64,000 nt of DNA from Phytoseiulus persimilis (taxonomy: Eukaryota; Arthropoda; Arachnida; Mesostigmata; Phytoseiidae), in contig CM075103.1 in the NCBI GenBank assembly GCA_037576195.1, positions 16,740,001 to 16,804,000 of the forward strand, in the 5' to 3' direction. The notes below the pieces were generated by a model, which saw nothing but the letters and a program-made list of their open reading frames with translations, did not search any database and had not been told where the DNA came from. A program made the position numbers and the translations under genes. Each line of letters starts with the position of its first letter. The stretch's first letter is position 1. This document shows positions 1-13,100 of the stretch, one piece after another.

Positions 1-198
1 TTCCAAGGGCTATAGAATGACTCGGCAGTGTAAGGAGGGACTGTGGGATAATCTGGAATCACGACGTTCCGCTCGAAGCTCCTGAATCGGTTTCTTTGTC
101 GTCACTCAAACCCAACGGCGATAGCAACCCGGGAAATGTGCGATCCTGGTTAGCGATCTTGTTTAGCGACGACGGAGCGGTTTCCTGAAACTCCATGA

Positions 199-1100
199 TT
201 ACTCTGATAATGTTGGGAAGTTAATTCGGGCCGCAGTGTGGGACGTCGTTCGAGCTCGGTTCATGAGAGCGACGCGAGGATGCATCTTTCGCAAAGCCAC
301 GAGAAACCGATGTCCTCCAAACAACAGGAGATCGGGCATACACCTGAAGTCAAAGTGTATCGCACGCTCAGATGGAGTCAACAACCTCTACTCCTAACGT
401 CTTTCCAGAAAGCCAGACTTGTATAAACCTTTATTCACGAAAAAAGAGATCTGAACCTGCGATGGTGCCGGCGCTCTGAAAAACCTCGTTTACGGATGTA
501 TTGCTCTCCGAGGAGAATGTCAATGAAGTCTGGCTCGTGGTTCGGAACACGGTCTGCAAAAGGTGAGAAATTGGGATCGGAGGTCTCAACATCCGAGAAC
601 TTCTCAGAATCGTGCATACTTCGTGAAATAAAGTTGTGAATGCCGCAGATGCTGGCGACTTTACCGCCTGCGGCGGCCAGTGCGAGATCGATTTGGCCTC
701 CGCGGGCTCCGACTTCGATTTCTATCCGTGAAGCTGTGATGTGTGATGATTGGGATGCCGGATCAATCAGGATTCGGCACGGAACTCCATGACCGCCTAC
801 CCCTGTCCAAACGTAGACTGTCAACAAAGAGTCCGGATCTCGGACGTTGCTGTCGTTCAGATTCCGCGTGCACCGTAGGACGCTCGTTCGAGTCAACTGG
901 AGCTTTTTTACACATGATGAAATAGTGGCTACCGTCGCAGTGCTTGCAGTTCGACTTCACTCCCCCTTCGTGTATTTGGCTGGAGGAGGTTGCTATGTGT
1001 GGTTCATGGACAGTACAACGAGAATGTGTTTGGGGATCAGAGCAACCACAGAAGGCAATTTATCATAGTTGAGTTTGCCTCCGGTTGACAGGTTACGGTC
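199..1100 (-). pseudogene. Bel/Pao retrotransposon remnant: gag knuckle, protease, start of RT region
   Basis: Antisense pol/gag remnant. Reading from high to low coordinates, a gag-end segment around 763-960 has a C-x2-C...H...C knuckle (CKHCDGSHYFIMC). A protease-like segment at 435-896 contains LIDPASQSSHIT, which corresponds to the Bel/Pao pattern L-L-D-S-G-S-Q-x-S-F-I-T, and later DILLGEQY, like the D-I-L-I-G-x-D-Y end of that protease. A further segment at 199-384 (HF...GGHRFLVAL...NR) resembles the linker before the reverse transcriptase. The catalytic D-S-G is changed to D-P-A and the pieces lie in different frames, so this is a decayed copy. The RT itself is not visible; it would lie beyond the left edge or is lost. 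The family assignment comes from motif order; I am moderately sure. Confidence 0.6.
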
Positions 1101-4100
1101 CATTTCATATAGTTGACCGCTCTCGGCCGCATTGAGAACTCAGCCAGAGAGTGCATTGCGTAGTACGACTCACATCTGAGCCGTTGGGATTGGTCTTTGA
1201 TCGATAGATGCGTCGAACATCTCGATGAATTCTCGGTGTCGTTTCACGTCGCCGTTGAAGCCAGGGAGTCTCACGCTCGAGACAAGTAGCGGCGACTATC
1301 ACGGAGTAGGTCATCAATTGATGCGATGTCTCCCAAAGGCGTGGTGTTGCCAGAGATCTCCGCCACTCTCGCCATATCGTCTGATATGTCCCTCAGGTTA
1401 CCTGCCAACTGGTCCAAATTCCATCGGAAATCGCCTATGTTATGCACTCCCGCAGGAAGATCGACAACACTATGCTGTGTTGATGAACCGGCTCTCGGCA
1501 TGCGAACCAGTGGTACGCCGTGAGATTATTTCAGAGATTTTGGTCGGACTCCGGCGTTGCCGCGAGAGGCACGACGCTTCTGGGTTTTCCTAAAACGAGT
1601 ATTGAGACCCTAGAATGATCATGAGGAGTCGCGAGGTCCGAGAAAGTTATCCCAAGGTCTCCTTGCGTAGTCTCGACGACTGGAGATCATCTAGGTAGAT
1701 GAAAAAAAACGCTCCAAGTGCCATCTGGCGCGGACACTTGAAGCGAGGATACACGCTCGCTCCCGGCAGCGACACGCTCCATATACCCTTGAGCGTCGTG
1801 TGTCTCGAAGTATGTATTGGCACACGACCCACTGGAGATGTGTAAGTTAGCCTGTCCGCTACAGCTAAAGCCTCCAAGCACATGAGCTCGATGATTGGAA
1901 AACCGAATCGAAATGCTGCCGCGTCAGGTGGCATGGACCGCCGGAACGTACGAGTCATTCCTGTGACTCTGGAATATCGAATCTTTGCTCATTTCAGTTT
2001 TGCTCTGCCCGGTCTATTCTTCTGAGAGTTCCTTCTCAATGTTGTCGATCAACAAGACCATGCAAAGGAGCAGGTTGGACTTTCTCGCTTGATTGCGTCT
2101 GTCGCAAGCGAAGCTTCAAGCCAGCATAGCTTCCATGACGGCCACACACCAGTAACAGTCGCTCACTGGACTCATCGAATCAGTTGAAGAGTCTTATCCG
2201 ATCACAAAGCAATGATGATCTCGAATCCATCTGTTGTGGAACAGCTTACAGAATTGATTTTCACATAAATATTTATCCACTGAGAACTAGATGCCTGGTC
2301 CATCTTTGCAGGTGGGAAGATCGTTTTTCCTCCCTTTCATATTATAGGAAGGGGGCGCGATCTGATCCAAACTCCCGTAACGGTCCACAGGAGGCAAACG
2401 GTTGAGAATCACCGCTCTGGAGCGGTTTTGTTAGGCAGCGCGGAACGTGCGACCGGAGTCGGATTCATTTGTTCCGATGGGCGAAGGGATTATAGTGGGA
2501 TGATTCGAAGATATGTTTGGTTGGAATGAGGATGACTCGATTATCTAGGAGCGCCGAACAAGCTGCCCTGAGTCGAAAGCTCTGATCTCTGGAATTCGTG
2601 ATATGGGTGCGTGTTTGTGTAGCGAGCCGGAAAAGTTCTGAAGCGGTATGTGGTTGGAAGCCCATCATAACGGGGACACAGGGCTCCGTCCGTGACAACA
2701 ACCATTTGTGAAACCGTTGCAGTCGATATGGACTGATCAAATCACCAATGAAAGGGGAAAATTGCTGAATTGCTCTAAAGGACCTTCGCATTGCCTGACA
2801 ACGCAGTCATTCTCCCTACGCCAAAACCGTCATTTGGTCTCAACTGTTGTGATCCAGGAGATCTGGTTCCCGCGATTTGAGTGTTGTTTATCAGACTGAC
2901 TGAAATCTCACGGAAAGTCGCAGAGCTTTGAAGGCCGCGAACAAATCATATTGTTCCGAGATTACAAGTCCGAAGAGAATTCATGCCGCTCAGAGAGCCA
3001 GAATTTTCGTGTGCGACTGGATTCCCTATGGATCCTATTCCTCGTGAATTGAACCCACGATTATTTGCGCTCTCTGCGGAGGGGTTGGCGGGAAGAAAAG
3101 ACTAGAATTGCGAGGCGAAACGGCGGAGAAACGAGAAAGCGATGAACGTCTACGCTAGAGGTCCTGCTTCGTTTGACAACTTCGTCTGCGGAGACTGATT
3201 TCACGTCAGCTGTGACTTGCCCGATGGATGGCGGTTTCGGTACCATCTCCGCAATGTCCCTGGGATCGATCCTCTCGGTGCAGTGTAACAGAAACTGGGT
3301 CATTGCCCGAAGATGTTTCAAAACGACCCAATCAAATAACGCGAGGAATCATCATTCTGAAATTCATTTCGTTGATTTGCGGAATCTCCTGCAGACCCTG
3401 AACTATCCCGATGAGATCGTAATTGGCTTCTTCGGAATTAGCGCTCTCTAGAGCCTAGTTTCGGCAGTTCGCAGTCCATGGAATTCTCTCACGCTGCTTA
3501 CCGAAAACCGCCGATCATATGCATCTTTCTATCGTATTCGTACGTTTCCCAGTTTTCCAAATTTTGACCCTCACTTGCCCACACTAGCTGGAACTAGCAA
3601 GAGATCCTAAAGAGGTATGGGTTCCTCGGGTTCCATCAGGACTGTCGGAGTCTAATATGATATCTTCGAGTTCTACTTCTCTCAATCGTTGTATTATTGG
3701 GGTTCCCACAGTTCATTATACCGAAAACCATGGAACAACTGATTACGGCTGCATCTGTATCGTTCTTCGAGCAAATTTCGCACAGCGATAGCTCGAAGCC
3801 TCGAAAGTCTAATATTTACAGGTACGAAATTCTTTAGTCTATCGATTATTATCAGCCATTGAACATAGGATTCTCCAGGAACTTCGAGCGGATGAGGGAT
3901 GCTCGATGGATTTCTTTCTCGTTCAAGTGATAGCCCGTGGTCAGGGTTCTACGTGGATAAAGGTGGGAATTGAGCGAAGGGGTTCCCTATCATTGAGATG
4001 ACGAAAAATTGCGAAATGTTTCATGATTGGTCAATGTCCCATGACGGGCACATTAACCCTACCTAGGAACCGTTTCTCCCACTGCAGCGATGAATTCGGA

Positions 4101-7100
4101 TTGAAGTCTTCGAACTAGTTTCCCATATGAGGGGGATTCGATTTTCATGTATCGGTATAGGACCATTTGCTTCTTGCGCAGGAGCCGAGTTCTCGTCACA
4201 GGCGTTTTGTTCCCATCCGGGAATATTCAGCAGCTCCCAGCTCCACATCAAGGGTTCAAGGCGGGAAACACGACTACATCTCACACGTTCTCCACGATCT
4301 TTGTGGCGGGCTCGGCAGGAGTACTGACGTGAAGGACGCAGCACAGTCAGCCTCGAACAGGCTCTCTTTGAGCTCGCTCCAGGCGGCAGGTTGCATTCTC
4401 ACTCCATCCGATCTGGCTTCATGTTCGTGACAGCTTGGGTTTCGCAGTAGCCACTTCACTTTGCTGCGCTTGAATGACTTTTTTCAGGTGACAGGATTGC
4501 TCGCTGCTCAGTCAGTTCTGTCGCTCGGCATGGATCTGCATTCCGCGGAAGTTGATCAATAGATGGAGAGAGCAGCACTTCCTAGACGAGCGCGGCGCTG
4601 CGTGAAGCGTGCGAACCAGAGGGGAAAATGATACTTTATTCTCTCTTTTTAATGGCATTGCGTCTTCGTTCTTGAGCGGATCGGTTCGAGCTCGGTGCGT
4701 AGCTTCTTCTCGAGTAGTTCAGGGCCCTCTTTACCGGATTACGTTTCTCGATTCGATAGGTTATATCCGAGCCCGGCGAGCACTCGAGCTCCGGAGCTCA
4801 ATCGAGCGACTGGATTCATCCAGCGCGGTGGAATCTTGAACTTTCGGACTTCGAAGATCCGAATCGTTCGGCTCTGAACGAACGGTTCTCTTGGCTGGCT
4901 CGCGTGTTTTTGCTCAGCGAGAGCTCTCGCAGAGAGTCGGTCGTTTATGGAGACACCATAACATTGAAGGATGCTGTTCGATCGAGCAGCCTGGTTCCCC
5001 GAGGATACCAGAAGATTCACCTCCAGCTGTTCGACTTCGCTGTCCCTCATTTGGACCATTCACGACCACGTTTTCCGTCGCGCCGTTCTAGGAACGGTGT
5101 AATCCCACGCGTGCTCGGACTCGGTGGAACAAGTTGGGTTTTCCTCCTCACAGCCGGGCGGCCCTTCCCTCACGTTCCGGCTACCCCCAACGGGGACACT
5201 CGAAAGCCTCCTCTAGCTCTTTACATCCTCTGGTTCTCCAGACCGTCCGCATCTGGTTTTCCTTCCGTACCAGCTGGAAACGAACTGTTTCTCCTGTGTG
5301 TTTGGAAGCTTCTCAAGAGGAAGACTCGGAGCCATGTTCGAGCCAGAATATCATGTTGCAGCTGGAGCTCTGAACGCCAATTCTTTTTCCTGACGATTTT
5401 TTTCGCGGAGTTGATGAATTTGTGACAGCGGTCGAGTCACATTTTTGACGATTTCTGGACACAATGGTACTCCCTCGATTCTTCATCGGAATAGTGCTTC
5501 CGCTGAGCTCCTGATATCTGTGGCAACTACAATACGCATGAGTCTTGGATTGGGGAATGGAATGCGATAGGGACAAATCAACAAATATCCGAACTCTCTC
5601 ACTGCATTCAGCATCAGCAGCGAAATTTCCCATCTCTGGCTAATACGGGGACTAATACACTCGTTCTCCATGCCTTTAGAAACGTATCATATCTCTTGAT
5701 TGGTTCCTAGTTTGATTAGTGGCTCAATAGGATCTCTTGTCTAGTAGATCGGTCTATTCGAAATAGAAGGGTCGAGAATTGGAAACTGGGAATGTCATCC
5801 GCTCGATGAGTCGAGCGATCACAACCAATACGGAGTCAGAGCGAGGGGACAGGTGTCAACCCTGGTATTCCTGGTTTGGGAGAGAATGCGAGAATTCCGG
5901 GACCACGAACCTCGATTAATTACTCTGAAAACGTTCGAGAGAAGTTTTCGGATTTTTATCAATCCTATCGAGTCGGATAGTCTCATTCGGGCGCTCCCCC
6001 GACGCTTTCTCGTCTAAGACTGATAGCTAGAGATCGGGGTTTCGTTCAGGTTCGAACCGGTGGGAACGTCACGTTACCAAGGTACACCGGAGCCTACCCA
6101 AGCTCAACAAATTGAGGAAATCCTGGAGGACGAACCACACAGGTGAGACTGGAAATCTGACCAGTGACCTGTCCACTCACCTGTCTGCTGGCAATCCTGG
6201 GAAGCGCTCTCGACTGGCGACTTGACAGCGAAGCTCAGTGCGCGAAAGCATTCGCACCATCGGTTAGATTAGGCTGGACGTGTGCAACGATGAGCTGACG
6301 ATGGATGCCGGTTCCACACATCGGGAATTTTCAACCTGGAATCGGGACCATCCTGACACAAGTAATTCTCACTGGCGTAGCTCCCCAACGCCTCCGCTGC
6401 ATACTGGAAACGGAAGTCTGCAAGATCTGAGAGGCGCTCCTGATCAGCGCTGTGACGATTCGATCCCCCTCTCTCAGGACTGAGATCGAACGCGCGGAGG
6501 CACCGCCCGCCGATCAGGTTCACGCCATAGAAGTGATTTCCAGCATCGGATCTGACATGACTCGAAACGGCGAATAGGGCAGCATGATTGACTGGGAACG
6601 AAAATTCCGGGAGAATTCGTTCTATTCCCTTCGAAAGATCTGGTAGAGACTTCGAGAGGATTCACCTGCGAGGTGTGGCCTGGGGACCTCGACTCTTGAA
6701 GATCACAGCAGCCGCGGTGCACATAGACGACCCCCCGCCCTCCCGCCCTCCCGCCTCTGAGCTAGGTGTACCGATTCTCCATCGGACTGTTCCAACCTCC
6801 GTTGACTTGTTATCCCGGTGCGGTGCGCGGTGGTTGAGGTGTCACGCGGGGAGGGAAAACTGCTGCCGAAAAGTAGAGCTTTCCGTCCTTCGCTACATTG
6901 AGCCTGGGGGAGAAGTCTTACTGGATTTTCGGTGCAGTTATGGCTTGCTTCGGCTCTCAGCAGCGAAGAACGTTTTGTCGATCGCGTCGCTGCTTCATCC
7001 CGTCGTGTGTATCGCTGCATGCACTCGCGGTTTGCGTCCTCCCCGCTAGATATCATCCACGTGTCCGATACCGATAGATAGAGCTATTGTGAGCTCGCGT

Positions 7101-10100
7101 GATCGGTGTTTTCCCTTCTTTCAGACCCCCCCCCCCGCTGTTAACGATGCTCCAGTCCCCCGTCATGATCTTATCAGGTAACTGACTACCGTTACCCGGA
7201 GAAGCGAAGCAGAGTCGATGCAGCGAGAGGTGTGGTATCAGCCTACCGGGAGCGAATCGTCAGTTCAGAGAGCTCGAATTCCGTAAAAGTTGCTTGAGGC
7301 TATGCGCAAGATCTTGACTCGTCGGCGATAGCCAGAATAAGTCCACGATACGAAGAAGACAACTAACGAAACTAAACATGTCTCTTCAGAGAACGTCTCT
7401 CCCACACGTTTTCGAGATATTCGAAGAGCAATGAAGTTGAAAGGGTCTACTTTCATGCAATCCCGCGAGAAACGGCTGCAGGACACAATTATTATGAGCA
7501 GAAACGGCGCTCTTAACGGAGCCACCAACCGAACTTCTCCAACCGCCAACCAGACGGCATTTTGCCGACCCCGAGGACCGTTCCGGGATGGCGGAACGAG
7601 ACCGAAATGATTGAGAACGGCACAACAAGCCGCGGCCTCGCTGATCCAACACTCGAACTCAGCCCCAACAGGCACCAGCGATGAGAACGAACGATTGTCC
7701 GAGAAGAGATACTTGAGCTCAGATAGATCGCTGGCAGGTTCGAGTGTTGGGGAATCTCTTACATTGGGCTCTGGATTCTGGAAGGAGAGTTTCATCCTGA
7801 GAGAATGGCCTCAGAGCGCTTCGGCACTGTCCTGCTCCAAGATCTTCTGAACTACTCTGTGCGGCGCCAGTAGGGACCCGAGCTGGTAGTGGAAATTCGT
7901 GAGCGGCCGACCGATCGCTGTGGTGGAGGGTAGTTGATAACTGCCGCAATAGTCTCGCATCCGACAAGTTTCGGCACACGGTATTTGAAACATCCGCAAA
8001 TCCCGTATTCACAGCAGAAACATTTCCCATGAGGAAGCACAGAGAAGTTCAGATTCCAAAACAGCCATCATCTCGAGTGCAGCTCAGAGAGAATCCGGCG
8101 TCTCGATCCGACTGTAGGATATACGCTCGTTTGAGATAGGGAGGAAGAGTCAGCGAAAGCCTGACAGCACACGATGCTGTGGAATGGAGGTTGCTGTATG
8201 GAAATAGCCCCGGATCGGGTTCGCGTCTCGGAGAGGTTACTGGTCCATATATTCGCTGATGAGATGTGTTAACCTGTAGTATATGTACCTATCACGCCTG
8301 CGGTCGTGACTGAAGGGCACGTTCTCGAACCCTGAGAACTGCGCGTCGTAACCCCTGGTTCTCCCCATGTTCTCTACTGAACTTTCATGAATATACTCCC
8401 CTTCCAGTCTCACCGTACATCGGCGCTACCTAGCGGGCTCCTGTTGACGGTGGCCACGATCAGCGAGAGAGCCCGCTCACTGCGTCGCTTTCAAGTGACC
8501 CCACTCGTTTCGCCACACCTCTCTTTTGAGCCGCGACGCACGGCTGGGAAGGCTGTTATATGGTAGCGCCATCCTCAAGTTAACGACACCTTCAGACAAG
8601 AGCTCCGAAATACTAACATACCCATCTTTAGAAAGTCGTCGGGCATATGTAGAAACGACGGAAGCAGACCAGAGAGAGTCGTTTTGACTCCGTTCAAAAG
8701 AGGCAGAGCCCTGGTGTAGGATGGTGCGGTTTTTGACACTCTAGCTCTAGCCCCTCCCCATTCAAATGCCACTGGCCTGTTGTGCACCGGGAGTCTCACA
8801 GCGCGCTGTTTTGTCACCAGAGCTGGCACTTAGGAACAGCAGAATTACACCGACCTGACGGCTCAGTTATCCGTTTCTACCCTGTCCTACGAATATCTAG
8901 CTGCACCGGGCTCCCTAACGGGAAATCTCCCGCGTACCGTTGGAAAACTGCTACAGGTTGCCGCGGACTGCAAAAAAGCGGAACGGTTTCTCTTCCAGGA
9001 GTAATCGCTCGATGTCCATTGATGATGGTAAACTGTAAGCTAACCACGGCCCGCACCTGGGTCTGCGAGGGCCGCGCTCTCGAACGAGTACCCAAACAGT
9101 ATCTAGTCGAGTATCGTGAATGATGTGACCTAGGAATCAATAGTTCGAAGGCTGGTCTCGATGAATTTTCGAGCGCATTTGCTGCATTCTCGCTGTCGCA
9201 GTTGGATAATGATCACGAGAGAGCGATATGTCACCATTCATCAGAGAGGGACGAATTTCTGGGTTTGGCAAGAATCCTCTGTGTCGGGGTTTCAGTTATG
9301 GAGAGGGATCCGTGTGGATCGGATTTGACTTCTTCGAGGCGGTTCGGAATCGTTCCACACAGTTCCGATCTGCCGGAGAATCGAGTCAACGTATCTGTCG
9401 GACGTAAGCCATTGCTTTCTCGATTTCTCCTAGATTTCTCGTCGACATAATCTCGTCCTACATTGTCTGCTCGGCGACGAGGTTGGAATCTTGAGAAACC
9501 TGGGCGCAGAGTTCCGAAAGGTTCATTCGCCACAGAAACTCCAATGAGCGGAGCTCGATTCAACCAGGAAACCAATTCACTGACAACCGCTTTTGGGAGG
9601 GTTGCTAGAGTTTTATGGTCGTGGAACCCCAGGCTATGCGGGGCCAAATCTGAGCCAACCTCGCCGGATCGAGCTACAAGACCCACTGCCAGCAAAGGCA
9701 TGTTCAGCAACCGCGGCGGAATCCGACCACTGGATTGAAGACGGCGCTTCCCATTTCAGAGGAGGGGCGGACGCTCTGCCGAAAATCGTTTGATGCGCGA
9801 AGATCTCTGTCAGTGTTTGTGAAGTAGTCGATCTGTGAAGATCTCCACCAGAGGAGCCGTGAACCGATGGTGGAGCGGACTTCTGAATCTGTGCAGTGCA
9901 GTGTGCAAATTTGCATGGGAACGCCCGAGAAAGCCTTCGAGTGCAATCGTTTCGAGATTAATCTAGTTCTTTCGGAAAGCTCGGATGTTTGTCACAAGCT
10001 CAGGAGTGACCTTCACAAGCAAAGCCAAAGACGGCTGCGCTCGGAGGATATCGGCTCGATCCCCGTTCAGCCGCTACAGGTTAGTTCGCACTTGATCAGG

Positions 10101-13100
10101 AGTTTCTGATCTCGCTAGAAACTCGTTGGAGAAAAGAATTCGAGATCGCTCCCAAGACCACTACAATCGAGGTTTTTCGAGCAGAGGACGGTGCCGTGCA
10201 GCCAGAACGCCATCCAGCGAGCTGAACACTGCAGCATGTCGAGCTCAATGTATCAAACATTGTCCCGTGCGGTACTGTCCATTATTGAAGCTACAGAACA
10301 ACTCGTGCTCATTGAGTAAGCTCGACGCTCACATGTGCGATGCTACGCATCAACTTTTTGGAAACCAAGAAGAACCAATTCGAGCGCTTCATCAGTCGCC
10401 ACCAGGTTTCTTGATGGAGCTCATATTATTCTGCCGGGAAACATCGAGGCTCCTCCAGATATATAATAGCTCGTGAGCCGAGGTTGATAGGTAATGATTG
10501 GCAACATTCAGCTGAGCATAGACGCGTTTCGATCGTTCGTCGAGTCTCCGCCGGGAAAATTTTGATGGTTCTCTCCTTGAACTTAAAGTTGAAGCCCACC
10601 ACGTGAAGGGTCGACCTTCGAGCGACAGCTCCCGGTACACCCGCCAAACGAGAAGGGTGTAACATGTGTAACATGGCCAATAAAAATCGATCGACACAGA
10701 AACTTTGCCGCATCCATCTCGGCACAAGGCACTGCAGTCGATGGACCGGGATCGAGTTCTCAGGATCGCTAGCATCAGCTGAGTACGATCTCGAAATTTG
10801 AAACCTTCTAGAAACATCCTAAGTTATCGGAGATCAAACTAGGCAACGCGATCGAGGACCGCTTTCATTCTGAGTTTGGAACTCAACCTCTCAGGTCATG
10901 TTTGGTATCGCATAATGGTGGTTGACTACGCTAATTCGGCTTCAAACATGTGATTTGTTCCGAGAAACTTTTCGCATTCGGCTTCCTCGAGCTGCTCGAA
11001 CCTCACTACTCTGACAGGCAATATGAACTCACTCCCTCCGCCAGAACATTCTCGAGTCGCTTCAGACTGAGCCCGAGTTACGGAACTGGCGTCGATTCGA
11101 GGAATGCACGATGTGTGTTCCCGGATATAAATTGGTCTGCTCAGGGCATCTCTTTATCTGACGAATCGCTCCGCTGAAAAGGCTCGAGATTCCGATTCAT
11201 GGCCCCGCCCATCTTCGCTGGTTCCGGGGAGTCTCCGGCGCTCGCCCGCAACCCGAGCTCGGAGTCATTATTGTTTTCTGCGATGATATTACACAGCGTC
11301 GGTTTTTCCATGAGGATGGTCTGGTCATTCCTCCGAGGAGAATCTCTCCGAGCTTTTCTAACGCGAATATCCACTATCCATGTAAAGGTTGTTCCAGAAT
11401 TCCAACTCGGAATCCTCCAGAGAAGATCAATTAAGCAAGAGTTTCCACAGAGAAGCGAATAGTCCAATTTAGATTCGAGATCGCAAACGAGCATGATTCC
11501 CACGAGTTGACGGCAAATCGCGCCAAGCCGAGATGTGACGATGTCCTCATTTCCGTTCAACCGCGGAGTGAACGAGACTCACTCGTAATCAGTACATAGA
11601 TGGCACCTTGTAGGTACTTGAATGCAGAACACTTGAGCCACCTTATATGGTGGTATAGCCATGTTATGCTGCCTACGGAGAGGGTGCATTCGTTTGTTGA
11701 AGAGCAGTTTCGACGACTTGGAAACGTCATTAAGGGAGAACTCAGAACTCCGTCTAGAAGTATGTATCAATGTCAGAAGATATGAGTGTAAAAAAATATA
11801 GGTAATCGAAACCTGCCAATCACCAGCGAGTGACGGGATGTGCAGCAACTATGACGAAACCACCAGTCCAGCTGTCACATAAATTGGCGAAGAGCTCATC
11901 ATCCAGAGCGCTCTGAAACTCCTCAGCGGACAAAAGCTTCTATTGGCTCCTGCATCTCGTCACTCTGAGCAGTTCATCTGGATCCCTCTCTTCAAACGCC
12001 CGTTTATCGTGCAGTTCCGGAAAATCCTTAAAAACCGGGAATCTCTCGCGCAGAACCCACGAACACTGAACTCCTCCACCACTAACGGGAGAGATTCTAA
12101 CCATCAGCGTTCTTCAGTGAGTGACGCTTCGCGCGGCGCGCCATCGCAGTGGAACCAGCTGGTAGAGGTCATACACGGTGCTGAAAGCAAACGCCGAGTC
12201 CTCAGGAGGGTGATCGACCAGCGGTGTCGGTGTCGTTTGAGAAAGCCCGACGAACATAATCCGAGGCGAGAACATCGGTTCAGGAATCCCGCGCCCAAGT
12301 GGAGTCGAGTTTCTTCCAAAGATGAGAAAGCCCAACCTCGTCCACAAACGAAGAACAAGAATTCATGGGGCGATGCTGTGACTCCGCACTAACAAGGAAA
12401 CGGATGCCTCCTCCTCCTCGTGGGACGGCTTATGGAGCATATCGAATCCTACACTCGATTCCGAGCACGAACGCTCTGCCAACATGACCATCACTTCAAC
12501 ACGCCATCTTGATCGCTACAGCTCCAGCGCACTCCTTCGAGGTTCGCTTCGTGTGACCGGAATTGAGCAGCCTTCTCATTTCGATGGCAAATTCACGTCA
12601 GGCATGGAAATTCTCTTCGGTCGACTGATTGCTCACTGATTGTCCTGTCTTCCCTCGCTCCCGGAAAACCGACTTTGATTCCCTCCAGAGACTGGAATGC
12701 TCTCGGTGCGACGCGATCCTGGGGAAGCTCCTGCTCCGGATAAGAACGAGGGCCGGGGAACGGTTCAGAGCTTGCACACTGAATCAGGGTCCATCCCAAT
12801 AATCACCTGACTGCTCCACGGAAAAAAAAGAAACAAATCCGGCGTGGAACGCTCCGCCGTGAAGGAAACCCGAGAGAACTCAGTTTGAAACCTCCTCACG
12901 GATCTTTCGGGACCCGGGCGGACCTCTGTGTATTTAGTCATGAGCCCAAGCGGGGCGGAAACCTTCCAACCCGGACATGAGTCTTTCACGAAATTCGAAC
13001 TCCTGCCAGCTCTGGAGTTCTTTGATGGGATGATATCACCGTTACCGAACCAAATCCCTCCGGAAATGTCGCTGGATAACCGCTGCCTCTATCCGACTCT

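Noticed and set aside
4904-5425. Open frame of 173 codons
   Set aside because: No motif, no start context of note, and other frames of like length lie nearby; consistent with chance.
9231-9710. Antisense open frame of 159 codons
   Set aside because: No recognisable domain and no repeat partner in the window.
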